Assembly: GCA_902784965.1 (NCBI GenBank)
Contig: CACZWU010000001.1
Span: forward strand, 1 to 64,000
Source of the DNA: an uncultured Bacteroidia bacterium
Lineage (GTDB): Bacteria; Bacteroidota; Bacteroidia; Bacteroidales; UBA932
Length of the DNA stretch: 64,000 nucleotides
Direction: 5' to 3'
This document shows, piece by piece, positions 17,030 to 25,197 of this stretch (its first letter is position 1; every line of letters starts with the position of its first letter). The translations under genes were made by a program, and so were the position numbers. The notes below the pieces were generated by a model that worked only from the letters and a program-made list of their open reading frames with translations, searched no databases and was not told the origin of the DNA.

Positions 17030-18418
17030 ATGAAACGTACACTCATCCTTTTATCCGCCGTGCTCGTCCTGGCTGCCGGTTGCTGCAAGACGCCCGACAA
17101 GATCATCAAGACGCCCGTCCCGGCCCGTCCGGCCGGTCAAACCGATGTCCTGGGCCTGACGGCAGCACCGATCGAGACCGTCCACATCGGCGTGGTGGGC
17201 CTGGGCATGCGCGGCAGTGAAGCCGTCAACCGCCTGGCGCAGATTCCGGGTGCCGAGATTACGGCCCTCTGCGACCTGCTGCCCGACCGCGTGGCTTCCA
17301 GCCAGGAGATCCTGGCCCGGCGCGGAAAACCTGCCGCCAAAGGGACATACAGCGGCGAGCAGGAATCCTGGCGGGGCCTCTGCGAACAGGCCGACGTCGA
17401 CCTGGTGTATATCTGCACCGACTGGCTCAATCACTACCCGATTGCCATGTATGCCATGGAATGTGGCAAGCACGTGGCCATCGAGGTGCCCGCCGCCCTC
17501 GACATGGACGAGATCTGGGGCCTGATCAACCAGTCGGAGAAGACCCGCCAGCATTGCATGATGCTCGAGAACTGCATCTATGACTTCTTCGAGATGACGA
17601 CCCTCGAGATGGCACAGCGCGGTCTCTTCGGCGAAATCATCCACGTGGAAGGCGCCTACTGCCACAATCTCGATCCCTACTGGGATGAATACTGGAACAA
17701 CTGGCGGCTCGACTACAACCAGAAGCATCGCGGAGACGTCTATCCGACGCACGGCATCGGCCCGGTGTGCCAGGTGCTTGACATTCACCGCGGCGACCGC
17801 ATGACGACGCTCGTGTCGATGGACACCAAGTCGTTCAACGGCGCCAAGATCGCCACCAACCACGAAGGCAAGCCGGTGACGGAATTCGCCAACGGCGACG
17901 AGACCTCCACGCTCATCCGTACCGAAAAAGGCAAGACCATCCTCATCGAGCACGATGTGATGACGCCGCGTCCGTACAGCCGCATGTATCAGGTGGTGGG
18001 CACCGACGGCTATGCTTCCAAGTATCCGATCGGTGAGTACTGCCTGCGTGTCGACAAGCCTGCCGACAAGGTGGACGCCCGTCACATCAGCGACGAGAAA
18101 GTCTATCGCGATGAAGAGGCGGCCACGCTGCAGGCCGGTTATCGCAACGTCATCCTGACGCCCGAGTTTGAGGCGCTGGCCAAATCGGTGGGCGGCCACG
18201 GCGGCATGGACTTCATCATGGACTACCGCCTGGTGTACTGCCTGCGTCACGGCCTGCCGCTTGACATGGATGTGTACGACCTGGCCGAGTGGTGCTGCGT
18301 GGCTCCGCTCTCCCGTGTTTCGCTCGAGAACGGCTCGATGCCCGTCGAAGTGCCCGATTTCACCCGCGGCGCCTGGAACCGGGTAAAGGGTTTCCATTAC
18401 GCCCTTGCGGAGGAATAG
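17030..18418 (+). CDS. GH109-type alpha-N-acetylgalactosaminidase lipoprotein
   Basis: 462 residues. Lipobox LAAGC puts the lipid on Cys18. A Rossmann fold begins at residue 51 with IGVVGLGMRGSEA (GxGxxG 57-62), as in Gfo/Idh oxidoreductases. GH109 traits are strong: ENCIYDFFEMTTLEMAQRG, HVEGAYCHNLDPYW and VYPTHGIGP, with Tyr238 and His241 spaced as the catalytic Tyr/His pair of characterised GH109 enzymes, plus GGMDFIMD. These enzymes use a bound NAD to remove terminal alpha-GalNAc (blood-group A, Tn antigen). An exported lipoprotein form fits surface or periplasmic glycan trimming. A plain oxidoreductase is the less likely alternative. Confidence 0.88.
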   Translation: MKRTLILLSAVLVLAAGCCKTPDKIIKTPVPARPAGQTDVLGLTAAPIETVHIGVVGLGMRGSEAVNRLAQIPGAEITALCDLLPDRVASSQEILARRGKPAAKGTYSGEQESWRGLCEQADVDLVYICTDWLNHYPIAMYAMECGKHVAIEVPAALDMDEIWGLINQSEKTRQHCMMLENCIYDFFEMTTLEMAQRGLFGEIIHVEGAYCHNLDPYWDEYWNNWRLDYNQKHRGDVYPTHGIGPVCQVLDIHRGDRMTTLVSMDTKSFNGAKIATNHEGKPVTEFANGDETSTLIRTEKGKTILIEHDVMTPRPYSRMYQVVGTDGYASKYPIGEYCLRVDKPADKVDARHISDEKVYRDEEAATLQAGYRNVILTPEFEALAKSVGGHGGMDFIMDYRLVYCLRHGLPLDMDVYDLAEWCCVAPLSRVSLENGSMPVEVPDFTRGAWNRVKGFHYALAEE

Positions 18419-18421
18419 GCG

Positions 18422-19510
18422 ATGGACGAACGCTTGAAACAGATTGTCGGTCACTTTGCCGTTGCAGGCAGGGTGACCGGCATTCGTCCGTTGGGAAACG
18501 GATTGATCAACGACACCTTCCTGGTAGAGACGGACGGTCCGGACAACTATGTACTTCAGCGCATCAACCAGGGTATCTTCCGCGACGTGGACCTGTTGCA
18601 GCACAATATCGACTGCGTGACGCGCCACATCCGGCGGAAGCTGGAGGCGGCGGGAGAGACCGACATCGACCGCAAGGTGCTCCATTTCCTTCCCGAACGC
18701 AGTACGGGCAAGAGTTATTGGACCGACGGCACCCAATGGTGGCGCGTGTCGGTGTTCATCCGCGACGCGCTGACCTATGAGGCCGTGACGCCCGAATATG
18801 CGGGCTATGCCGGCCAGGCTTTCGGCCAGTTCGAGGCCATGCTCGCCGACCTGCCTGACAAGTTGGGCGAGACGATCCCCGATTTCCACAACATGGAACT
18901 TCGGGCGCGTCAGCTGCGCGAAGCCGTGGCCGCGGATGCGGCCGGCCGGATGGCCGATCCCGTGGTGCAGGATCTGGTCGATGCGATGTTCGCCTGCGAG
19001 GAGGAGATGTGCAAGGCCGAGCGCATGTACCGCGAAGGCATCCTGCCCAAGCGCATCTGCCACTGTGACACGAAGGTCAATAACATGCTTTTCGACCGGG
19101 ACGGCAACATCCTCTGTGTCATCGACCTCGACACGGTGATGCCTTCGTTCGTCTTCTCCGATTTCGGCGATTTCCTGCGCACGGCGGCCAACACGGGCGC
19201 CGAGGACGACCCGAATCTCGACAACGTGAACTTCAACATGGAGATTTTCCGGGCCTTCGCGAAGGGTTATCTCTCCTCGGCCGGGGCGTTCCTCACGCCT
19301 GTCGAGCGCGAGAACCTGCCTTTCGCCGCCACGCTCTTCCCCTACATGCAGGCGGTCCGTTTCCTGGCCGACTACATCAACGGGGACACATACTACAAGC
19401 TCAAATATCCGGAGCACAACCTCGTCCGGACCCGTGCGCAGTGGAAGTTGTTCCAGGAGGCGCGGATCCGGCTGGACGAAATGGCCGACTTTATCGCGTC
19501 AGAGGCGTAA
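18422..19510 (+). CDS. nahK: N-acetylhexosamine 1-kinase-like phosphotransferase (NahK family)
   Basis: 362 residues, the size of NahK. It has an aminoglycoside-phosphotransferase fold: nucleotide lobe with GNGLINDTFLVE (25-36) and YVLQRIN (43-49), catalytic loop HCDTKVNNM (214-222, Asp216) and metal site VIDLDTVM (233-240). NahK phosphorylates GalNAc or GlcNAc at C1 in the cytoplasm. It starts 3 nt after GH109 and is the last gene of the operon. It offers a salvage branch (GalNAc-1-phosphate) next to the AgaS branch. Its 3' end overlaps the convergent msrC gene by 20 bp. Confidence 0.85.
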   Translation: MDERLKQIVGHFAVAGRVTGIRPLGNGLINDTFLVETDGPDNYVLQRINQGIFRDVDLLQHNIDCVTRHIRRKLEAAGETDIDRKVLHFLPERSTGKSYWTDGTQWWRVSVFIRDALTYEAVTPEYAGYAGQAFGQFEAMLADLPDKLGETIPDFHNMELRARQLREAVAADAAGRMADPVVQDLVDAMFACEEEMCKAERMYREGILPKRICHCDTKVNNMLFDRDGNILCVIDLDTVMPSFVFSDFGDFLRTAANTGAEDDPNLDNVNFNMEIFRAFAKGYLSSAGAFLTPVERENLPFAATLFPYMQAVRFLADYINGDTYYKLKYPEHNLVRTRAQWKLFQEARIRLDEMADFIASEA

Positions 19511-19952
19511 GGATTTGCGTCAGATATTTTTCATCGACAGCGTCGAACGTATCCGTTTCGGCGCTGTCGATGTCTAATTCACCCCAGACTTTTCCTTCGC
19601 GGAAGATCGGAATCACAATCTCGCTCCGCGAAAGGGCGCTGCAGGCGATATGGCCCGGGAACTGGTCTACGTCGGGAACGATGAGGGTACGGCCTTCTTT
19701 CCAGGCGGTGCCGCAGACGCCGCGGCCGTATGCGATGCGGGTGCAGGCGACGGGGCCCTGAAAGGGGCCGAGCACGAGTTCCTGGTCGTTGCCGTCGGGG
19801 GTGGGGAGCACGCGGTAGAAGCCTACCCAGTGGAAGCCGAATTTGGCATGGATGGCGGCGGCCACATTGGCCATATTGGCGATCTCGTCGGTCTCGCCTT
19901 CCGTGAGGCCCGCCACTTCCAGCAGCAGTTCCTCGTATTTCTCTTTTTTCAT
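19491..19952 (-). CDS. msrC: Free methionine-(R)-sulfoxide reductase (GAF domain)
   Basis: 153 residues from the ATG at 19950-19952. Single GAF domain with the fRMsr hallmark cysteines Cys70, Cys80 and Cys104 in FQGPVACTRIAYGRGVCGTA and FPGHIACSALSRSEIVIPI. It reduces free Met-R-sulfoxide with thioredoxin, a cytoplasmic antioxidant function. The C-terminus is complete (KYLTQILTPLTR). It overlaps the kinase gene tail to tail and diverges from the metallopeptidase gene across only 31 bp. Confidence 0.92.
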   Translation of the reverse strand: MKKEKYEELLLEVAGLTEGETDEIANMANVAAAIHAKFGFHWVGFYRVLPTPDGNDQELVLGPFQGPVACTRIAYGRGVCGTAWKEGRTLIVPDVDQFPGHIACSALSRSEIVIPIFREGKVWGELDIDSAETDTFDAVDEKYLTQILTPLTR

Positions 19953-19960
19953 TATATTTG
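19953..19960 (+). promoter_or_regulatory. -7 box for the metallopeptidase lipoprotein gene
   Basis: TATATTTG fits TAnnTTTG and ends 23 nt before the ATG at 19984. It abuts the msrC start codon, so any -33 element would lie inside msrC; none is clear. Confidence 0.5.
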
Positions 19961-19983
19961 TAAAATTACAGAATATTTTGAAA

Positions 19984-21972
19984 ATGAAACGATTCTTCGT
20001 CTTTTTTGCGCTGACGGTGCTGGCCGTCGGTTGCAGTACCGATAAAAAGGCATATTCGGTGGTGAAGCCGATCGCTGTAGAAGACGCCGTTGCGCAGCGG
20101 GGTATTGACCAGTGCATGGCGCTGTGGCGGCCGGAAGACGGCACGCAGGCCGAATTCGAGGCTTTCGTCCGCGAATGGCTCGCTCCGACGCCCGAGGTGC
20201 GCCGCGTCCTCTACGACAAACTCGCCCACGCCCTGGAAATCTTCAACACCCAGCAAAACCAGCTCACCATCGCGCTGAGCCGCCCCACCATCCTTGCCGA
20301 AGGAGAACCTGGTGCCATCGACTACCTGCTGAGCAGCTATGATGCCGGCGCGCACCACTCCGACGACATGTTTGCCAACAAGGTGGCATTCATCACCATC
20401 CTCAATTTCCCCCACTATACCCTGGCCGAAAAGAATCAGCTGGGTCCGCAGTGGAGCCGGCTGGAATGGGCCTATGCCCGGATGGGCGACCTGTATACGG
20501 ATCGGGTGCCGGCCCAGGTGCAGCAGCGTGTCACGGCGGCACGCAGTGCGGCCGAAGGCTATGTCGACACCTACAACATCCGGATGGGGCACCTGCTCAC
20601 CGAAGAAGGGGAGCGGCTCTTCCCCGAGGAGATGTCGCTGCTCTCCCACTGGAACCTGCGCGACGAGCTCAAGTCGAACTACGCCGACGTGCCCCATGCC
20701 CGCGAGAAGCAGGAAATGATCTACCAGGTGATGGAACGCATCGTTACCCAGACGATTCCCGCCGCCGTGGTCAACAACCCGGCCTACGACTGGGCCCCGG
20801 TGTCGAACCGGGTGTGGAAGGAAGGGCAAGAAGTTTCGCTCCCGGCCGAGGGAGAAGTGCGCTACAGCCATATTCTCAACCAGTTCCACGCTTTCCGGGA
20901 GCTGGACCGCTGGTGTCCGTCGATGCCCACAGAAATCGCCCGTAATTTCGAGGGCAGTCTCGAGATGTCCGACCAGGAAGTGGAGGACCTCTTCGTCCGC
21001 TTCGTTTCCTCAGAGGAGGTGCGCAAGGTAGGGGCGCTGATCGCGGAGCGGCTTGGGCGCCCGCTGCGTCCCTACGACATCTGGTACGACGGCTTCAAAG
21101 GCCGCTCAGCCATCCCCGAGGAACAGTTGACCGCCGAGACGCGCCGCCGTTATCCCGATGCGGAAGCTTTCCACCGCGACATGCCGCGGATGCTCCGCAA
21201 CCTGGGCTTCGACCCTGCAGAGGCGCAGTTCCTCGCCGACCACATCGTCGTGGAGGCCGCTCGCGGTTCCGGACATGCCTGGGAGTGCCTGGGCCGCACC
21301 GAGCCGGCTCGCTTGCGCACGCGCATCGGTCCTGACGGTATGGACTACAAGGGCTACAACATTGCCGTCCACGAGTTCGGCCACAACGTAGAGCAGGTCA
21401 CCGACCTCTATCACATCGACTACTACACGCTCTTCGGCGTGCCCAACAATGCGACCACCGAAGCGATGGCTTTCCTTTTCCAGGCGCGTGACCTGCAGCT
21501 GCTCGGCTACGGTCGCCAGCAGATGGACGACAATGCCACGCTCGACATTTTCTGGGGGATGTACGAGATCATGGGCGTCAGTCTGGTCGATATGTACACC
21601 TGGCGCTGGCTCTATGCGCATCCTGCCGCCACGGCGGCTGAGCTGCGCGATGCGGTGCTGGCCATTGCGCGCGACGTTTGGAACCGTTACTATGCGCCTG
21701 TGCTCGGCACGGAAGATTCACCGCTGCTGGCCATCTATTCGCACATGCTCAACTATCCAATGTATCTGCCGAACTATCCGGTCGGCCACATCATCCACTA
21801 TCAGCTGGAGGAGCATCTGCGACGGTGCGGCAGCGACGCGGCTTTTGCCGCGGAGCTGCAGCGCATCTACCGTCAGGGCCGTCTGACGCCGCAGGCCTGG
21901 ATGCAGGGTGCCGTCGGCGCACCCATCAGCGTCGACCCCATCCTCTCCGCTGTCCGTTCGATCTTGAAGTAG
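19984..21972 (+). CDS. HExxH zinc metallopeptidase lipoprotein
   Basis: 662 residues from the ATG at 19984. Lipobox LAVGC gives Cys17. The zinc motif is IAVHEFGHNVE with His463, Glu464 and His467, and a probable third ligand is Glu493 in ATTEAMAF, the gluzincin arrangement (HExxH about 25 residues before E). The N-terminal 400 residues are mainly helical, recalling M3/M2-type peptidases, but identity to a named family is not obvious. It would act in the periplasm or at the surface on peptides. It is followed by a hairpin at 21988-22015. Confidence 0.75.
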   Translation: MKRFFVFFALTVLAVGCSTDKKAYSVVKPIAVEDAVAQRGIDQCMALWRPEDGTQAEFEAFVREWLAPTPEVRRVLYDKLAHALEIFNTQQNQLTIALSRPTILAEGEPGAIDYLLSSYDAGAHHSDDMFANKVAFITILNFPHYTLAEKNQLGPQWSRLEWAYARMGDLYTDRVPAQVQQRVTAARSAAEGYVDTYNIRMGHLLTEEGERLFPEEMSLLSHWNLRDELKSNYADVPHAREKQEMIYQVMERIVTQTIPAAVVNNPAYDWAPVSNRVWKEGQEVSLPAEGEVRYSHILNQFHAFRELDRWCPSMPTEIARNFEGSLEMSDQEVEDLFVRFVSSEEVRKVGALIAERLGRPLRPYDIWYDGFKGRSAIPEEQLTAETRRRYPDAEAFHRDMPRMLRNLGFDPAEAQFLADHIVVEAARGSGHAWECLGRTEPARLRTRIGPDGMDYKGYNIAVHEFGHNVEQVTDLYHIDYYTLFGVPNNATTEAMAFLFQARDLQLLGYGRQQMDDNATLDIFWGMYEIMGVSLVDMYTWRWLYAHPAATAAELRDAVLAIARDVWNRYYAPVLGTEDSPLLAIYSHMLNYPMYLPNYPVGHIIHYQLEEHLRRCGSDAAFAAELQRIYRQGRLTPQAWMQGAVGAPISVDPILSAVRSILK

Positions 21973-21987
21973 CGGCGCTCGCTTAGT

Positions 21988-22015
21988 TCTTTCTGTTCCA
22001 TCGGGGACAGAAAGA
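21988..22015 (+). terminator. Hairpin after the metallopeptidase gene
   Basis: 12-bp stem (TCTTTCTGTTCC / GGGACAGAAAGA, one G-T pair) with loop ATCG, 15 nt past the stop codon. The U-tract is poor. The rest of the spacer to 22148 contains further GC-rich inverted pieces (for example GGGGCAGAGCCCC at 22133-22145), probably terminating the opposing kinase-AAA gene. Confidence 0.55.
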
Positions 22016-22148
22016 TAATTGCAATTTGCTGATTTACAAGCATTTGAAAAAACGAAAAAACCAGAGCAGTGTAGCGAGCACTTAGCGGCGGGGTTTACTC
22101 CCGTTGGTCGTGCTCTCGCCTTCGGCTCGGGTGGGGCAGAGCCCCGTA

Positions 22149-23903
22149 TTACTTATATCCAATCAGGGTACGATGGCTGCGGGGGCCGAGGGAGGAGGGA
22201 TTGCAGCGGATGGAGTCTTCGAGGTGGTGCTGGGTGATGGGCTCGTCGGCCAGGGCAGCAACCAGGGCGGCATCGTTGACGATGAAGGCGATGTCGGAAG
22301 AAGCGTAGCCGTCGGTGATGGCGGCCAGCGCCTCCGTGTCGATGTCGTCGGCCAGAGGCCGGTTTTTCAGATGGTGGACGAACATGGCCTGCCGCGTCGC
22401 GGCGTCGGGCGCAGGAATCTCGACCTGCAGGTCGAGCCGGCCCTTGCGGAGAATGGCCGGATCGATCATGTCCATCCGGTTGGTGGTGCCGATGACGAAG
22501 ATGCCCCGCTGCGCACAATTGTTGAGTTGTGACAGGAACTCGTTGACCTCTTCCGGCCGGTGCCGGGCGGCATCGCTGCCACGGGCAGGCACGAAGGAGT
22601 CGAATTCATCGAAACACAGGACAGTGGGCGCCTTGGCCGCCGCCTCCTGGAAGAGAGCGGCGATTTTGCCCTGCGTGCCGTGGATGTAGGTGCTGCCGAT
22701 GTCCGAACCATTCACCAGCATGTAGTTGAAACGCGATTCCTCGGCGAATTTCTCGGCGAAGTAGGTCTTGCCGCAGCCCGGCGGGCCATAGAGAAGCATG
22801 CCGTTGGGCGGCAGGAGACGGTACTTGCGCGCCTTCTCGCGGTCGCGCAGCACCCAGATGACCCGCTCTGTCAGCATCTTTTTGAGTTCGTCCATCCCCG
22901 CCACATCGGCGAAACCACCGCTGCGGGTGTTGCGCTGCAACTTCTTTTTGAGCTCCGTGCCGTCAGTGATCGCCACCAGACCGTCGGAAGAGGCGGGTTT
23001 CTTCGTCGCGCCATGGGCACCGTCAGCCGCACGCTGCTGGCCGTCGACGGCCGCGCCGGTCAGCATCTCAAGCATCCGGACGGTAGAGGGGCGGTTTGTC
23101 GGATGCATGTTCAGCCCCGTCAGCACGATGTTCTGCAGCACGCGGTCGCTGGCGTGTAGGGCTGCGGGCCAAACGGGCTCACGCCGCCGCATCTCGGCCA
23201 GACGTGCCCTGCGCTCCGCGAAGGTATCCTCTTCGTCCCAATTGACCGTCCAGGGCGTCTTCCCGCAAATCAGGGTATAGATGAGCGCTGCCACGGAAAA
23301 AGCGTCGCTGGCGTCGGTGAAGATGCCGTCGAGGGCTTCGGGTGCCGTGAACAGCAGGTTCAGGTCTTCCATCGGGAAAGGCGGTTCTCCTTGTGTGATC
23401 TCGGGACTGGCGTGGCCCAGGTCGATGAGCTTGGGCACCAGCCCGTCGCCTGTTTCTTCGAACAGGATGTTACGCGGGGTGATGTCGTTGTGGAGCAGGC
23501 CTTCACCGCGGAGGTAGACCAGGCCGTCGAGGATGAAACAGACGATGGTCTTGATTTCCGGCCCGGTGAACTGCCGTCCGGCCGTCAGGAACTCGGAGAG
23601 GAGCGATCCCTTGAAATACTGCATCACCAGATAGGGATAGGGTTTCCCGTCGAGGGTCAGCGTCCCGTCGGCGACGTAGGAGATGACGTTGTGATGGCTG
23701 AGGCCGCGGCTGCTGACGATTTCCCGTACTTCCCCTCCGTCGAGCCAGGCTTCCGGGATGGCAGCCAGGTCGAAAAGTTTCAGGAAAAAGCGGCCGCCCT
23801 GCGGGTCGACAACGACGTAGTTGCTGTTGCATACGCCGTCCTTGATGAAGCGTTCCACCCGGTAGGGGCCGATTTGAGCGCCGGTCTCCAGTCGTATCAT
23901 CAC
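22149..23903 (-). CDS. Protein kinase fused to AAA+ ATPase
   Basis: 584 residues in two enzyme domains. Residues 10-285 form a Ser/Thr-kinase-like domain: a degenerate glycine loop (FIKDGVCNSNY), FFLKLFD with Lys42, GLLHNDITPRNILF (Asp140, Asn145; Asn139 replaces the usual Arg), LIDLGHA (Asp161) and TAPEAL. A linker of about 45 residues, rich in Ala and Gly, follows. Residues 328-580 form a classic AAA+ domain of the FtsH/Cdc48 kind: FADVAGMDELKK, Walker A GPPGCGKT (373-380), Walker B LCFDEFDS (429-436), IGTTNRMD and the arginine finger region RKGRLD. No membrane segment or protease domain. Gap of 9 nt behind the flavodiiron gene. Likely cytoplasmic remodelling machine under phosphorylation control; substrate unknown. 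Confidence 0.9.
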   Translation of the reverse strand: MMIRLETGAQIGPYRVERFIKDGVCNSNYVVVDPQGGRFFLKLFDLAAIPEAWLDGGEVREIVSSRGLSHHNVISYVADGTLTLDGKPYPYLVMQYFKGSLLSEFLTAGRQFTGPEIKTIVCFILDGLVYLRGEGLLHNDITPRNILFEETGDGLVPKLIDLGHASPEITQGEPPFPMEDLNLLFTAPEALDGIFTDASDAFSVAALIYTLICGKTPWTVNWDEEDTFAERRARLAEMRRREPVWPAALHASDRVLQNIVLTGLNMHPTNRPSTVRMLEMLTGAAVDGQQRAADGAHGATKKPASSDGLVAITDGTELKKKLQRNTRSGGFADVAGMDELKKMLTERVIWVLRDREKARKYRLLPPNGMLLYGPPGCGKTYFAEKFAEESRFNYMLVNGSDIGSTYIHGTQGKIAALFQEAAAKAPTVLCFDEFDSFVPARGSDAARHRPEEVNEFLSQLNNCAQRGIFVIGTTNRMDMIDPAILRKGRLDLQVEIPAPDAATRQAMFVHHLKNRPLADDIDTEALAAITDGYASSDIAFIVNDAALVAALADEPITQHHLEDSIRCNPSSLGPRSHRTLIGYK

Positions 23904-23912
23904 AGGAAGGAA

Positions 23913-25097
23913 TTACTGAAGCATGGCATCGGCGAGGGCCTCCAGTTTCGGGAGGTCTTCGGTGTGCATCCTGCTGCGGATGGTCACCATCGGCTCGACG
24001 AGGGTGATGCCTTTCATGGCGCCGAGCATCTCCTTCATCACGCGGCCGGCACTGGGCGCCCAGCTGCCGTTCTCCAGCAGACCCACTGTGCGCTGCTGGT
24101 AGCCCTTGGCCTGCAGGCGATAGAGGAAATCGTGCATCGGCGTAAACACGCCGCCGTCGTACGACGAGGCGGCCAGCACCATCTTGCCATAGCGGAAGGC
24201 ATCTTCCACGCACTCGGCGATGTCGTCGCGGGTGATATCGGCCACCGACACCTTCGGGCAACCCTTCTCCCGAAGCATTTCGGCCAGTTTTTCGGCCGCG
24301 GCGGCCGTTCCGCCGTGAATGGAGGCGTGGGCTACGAACACACCCTCGGTCTCCACGCCGTAGCTGCTCCAGGTCTGGTAGAGGCCCAGATGGTACGGCA
24401 GGTTCTCGTTGAGGATGGGCCCGTGGAGCGGGCAGATCATCGCGATGTCCACGCCGGCGAGTTTCTTGAGCAGCCCCTGTACCTGGACACCGTATTTACC
24501 GACGATGTTGAAATAGTAGCGGCGCGCCTCGCAGGCCCAGTCATCGTCTTCCGACACCAGGAAGCCCGTGTGCGACATGGCACCGAAGCGGCCGAAGGCA
24601 TCGGCCGAGAAAAGGATCTTTTCGGTTGCCTCGTAGGAGACCATCACTTCCGGCCAGTGGACCATCGGGGCCATCGTGAAACGCAGGCTGTGGCTGCCGA
24701 GATCGAGCGTGTCGCCCTCCTTGACGGCCAGTGTGCGGCCTTCGAGCGCGATGCCCTCGAAGAACTGCGGGAGCATCTTCAGCGCCGCGGCCGTGGCCAC
24801 CAGCGTGACCGAAGGATATTGCCGGAGCATCCAGGCGATGAGGGCGGAATGGTCGGGTTCCATGTGGTGGACCACCAGATAATCGGGCTGGCGGTCGCCG
24901 AGGGCGTCGGCCAGGTTGGCCTTCCAGGCATCGGCCTTGCGGGCGTCGGCCGTGTCGAGCACGGCGACTTTCTCGTCGAGGATTACGTACGAATTATACG
25001 ACATTCCTTCGGGGACGACATACTGGCTTTCGAACAGGTCGAGATCGTTGTCATCGACGCCGATAAACTGGATGGAAGCAGAGATATCTTTGATCAT
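23913..25097 (-). CDS. fprA: Flavodiiron protein (A-type oxygen/NO reductase)
   Basis: 394 residues from the ATG at 25095-25097. The metallo-beta-lactamase-like domain has all iron ligands: HMEPDH (His78, Glu80, Asp82, His83), His147 in PMVHWPE, Asp166 in SADAFG and His225 in CPLHGP. A C-terminal flavodoxin domain (residues about 250-390) binds FMN (AHASIHGGTAAAAEKL, then ASSYDGGVFTPM). It reduces oxygen or nitric oxide to water or nitrous oxide, protecting anaerobes. It is the first gene of a two-gene unit with the kinase-AAA protein and shares a compact divergent promoter with the M3 peptidase gene. Confidence 0.95.
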   Translation of the reverse strand: MIKDISASIQFIGVDDNDLDLFESQYVVPEGMSYNSYVILDEKVAVLDTADARKADAWKANLADALGDRQPDYLVVHHMEPDHSALIAWMLRQYPSVTLVATAAALKMLPQFFEGIALEGRTLAVKEGDTLDLGSHSLRFTMAPMVHWPEVMVSYEATEKILFSADAFGRFGAMSHTGFLVSEDDDWACEARRYYFNIVGKYGVQVQGLLKKLAGVDIAMICPLHGPILNENLPYHLGLYQTWSSYGVETEGVFVAHASIHGGTAAAAEKLAEMLREKGCPKVSVADITRDDIAECVEDAFRYGKMVLAASSYDGGVFTPMHDFLYRLQAKGYQQRTVGLLENGSWAPSAGRVMKEMLGAMKGITLVEPMVTIRSRMHTEDLPKLEALADAMLQ

Positions 25098-25123
25098 GGG
25101 TTTGATTTTTAGCGATTGAACAA

Positions 25124-25141
25124 CAAATTTACGTATTTTTG
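25124..25141. promoter_or_regulatory. Back-to-back -7 boxes of fprA and dcp
   Basis: On the minus strand TAAATTTG occupies 25124-25131 and drives fprA. On the plus strand TATTTTTG occupies 25134-25141 and drives the peptidase. The two boxes are 2 bp apart, so polymerase binding in the two directions must be mutually exclusive. Confidence 0.6.
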
Positions 25142-25197
25142 TAAAATATTGAAACGTTTCTAAACGGGTATAAACATTTAAACACAGATAATCACCC

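Noticed and set aside
17030..18418. Plain Gfo/Idh sugar oxidoreductase
   Set aside because: The Tyr238/His241 pair, the YDFFEMTTL block, the lipobox and the GalNAc context fit GH109 better than a dehydrogenase.
22021..22148. Possible third copy of the dispersed repeat near 22055-22100
   Set aside because: It shares only short strings (CCAGAGC, GCGAGCA) with copies A and B and lacks the 22-bp core.
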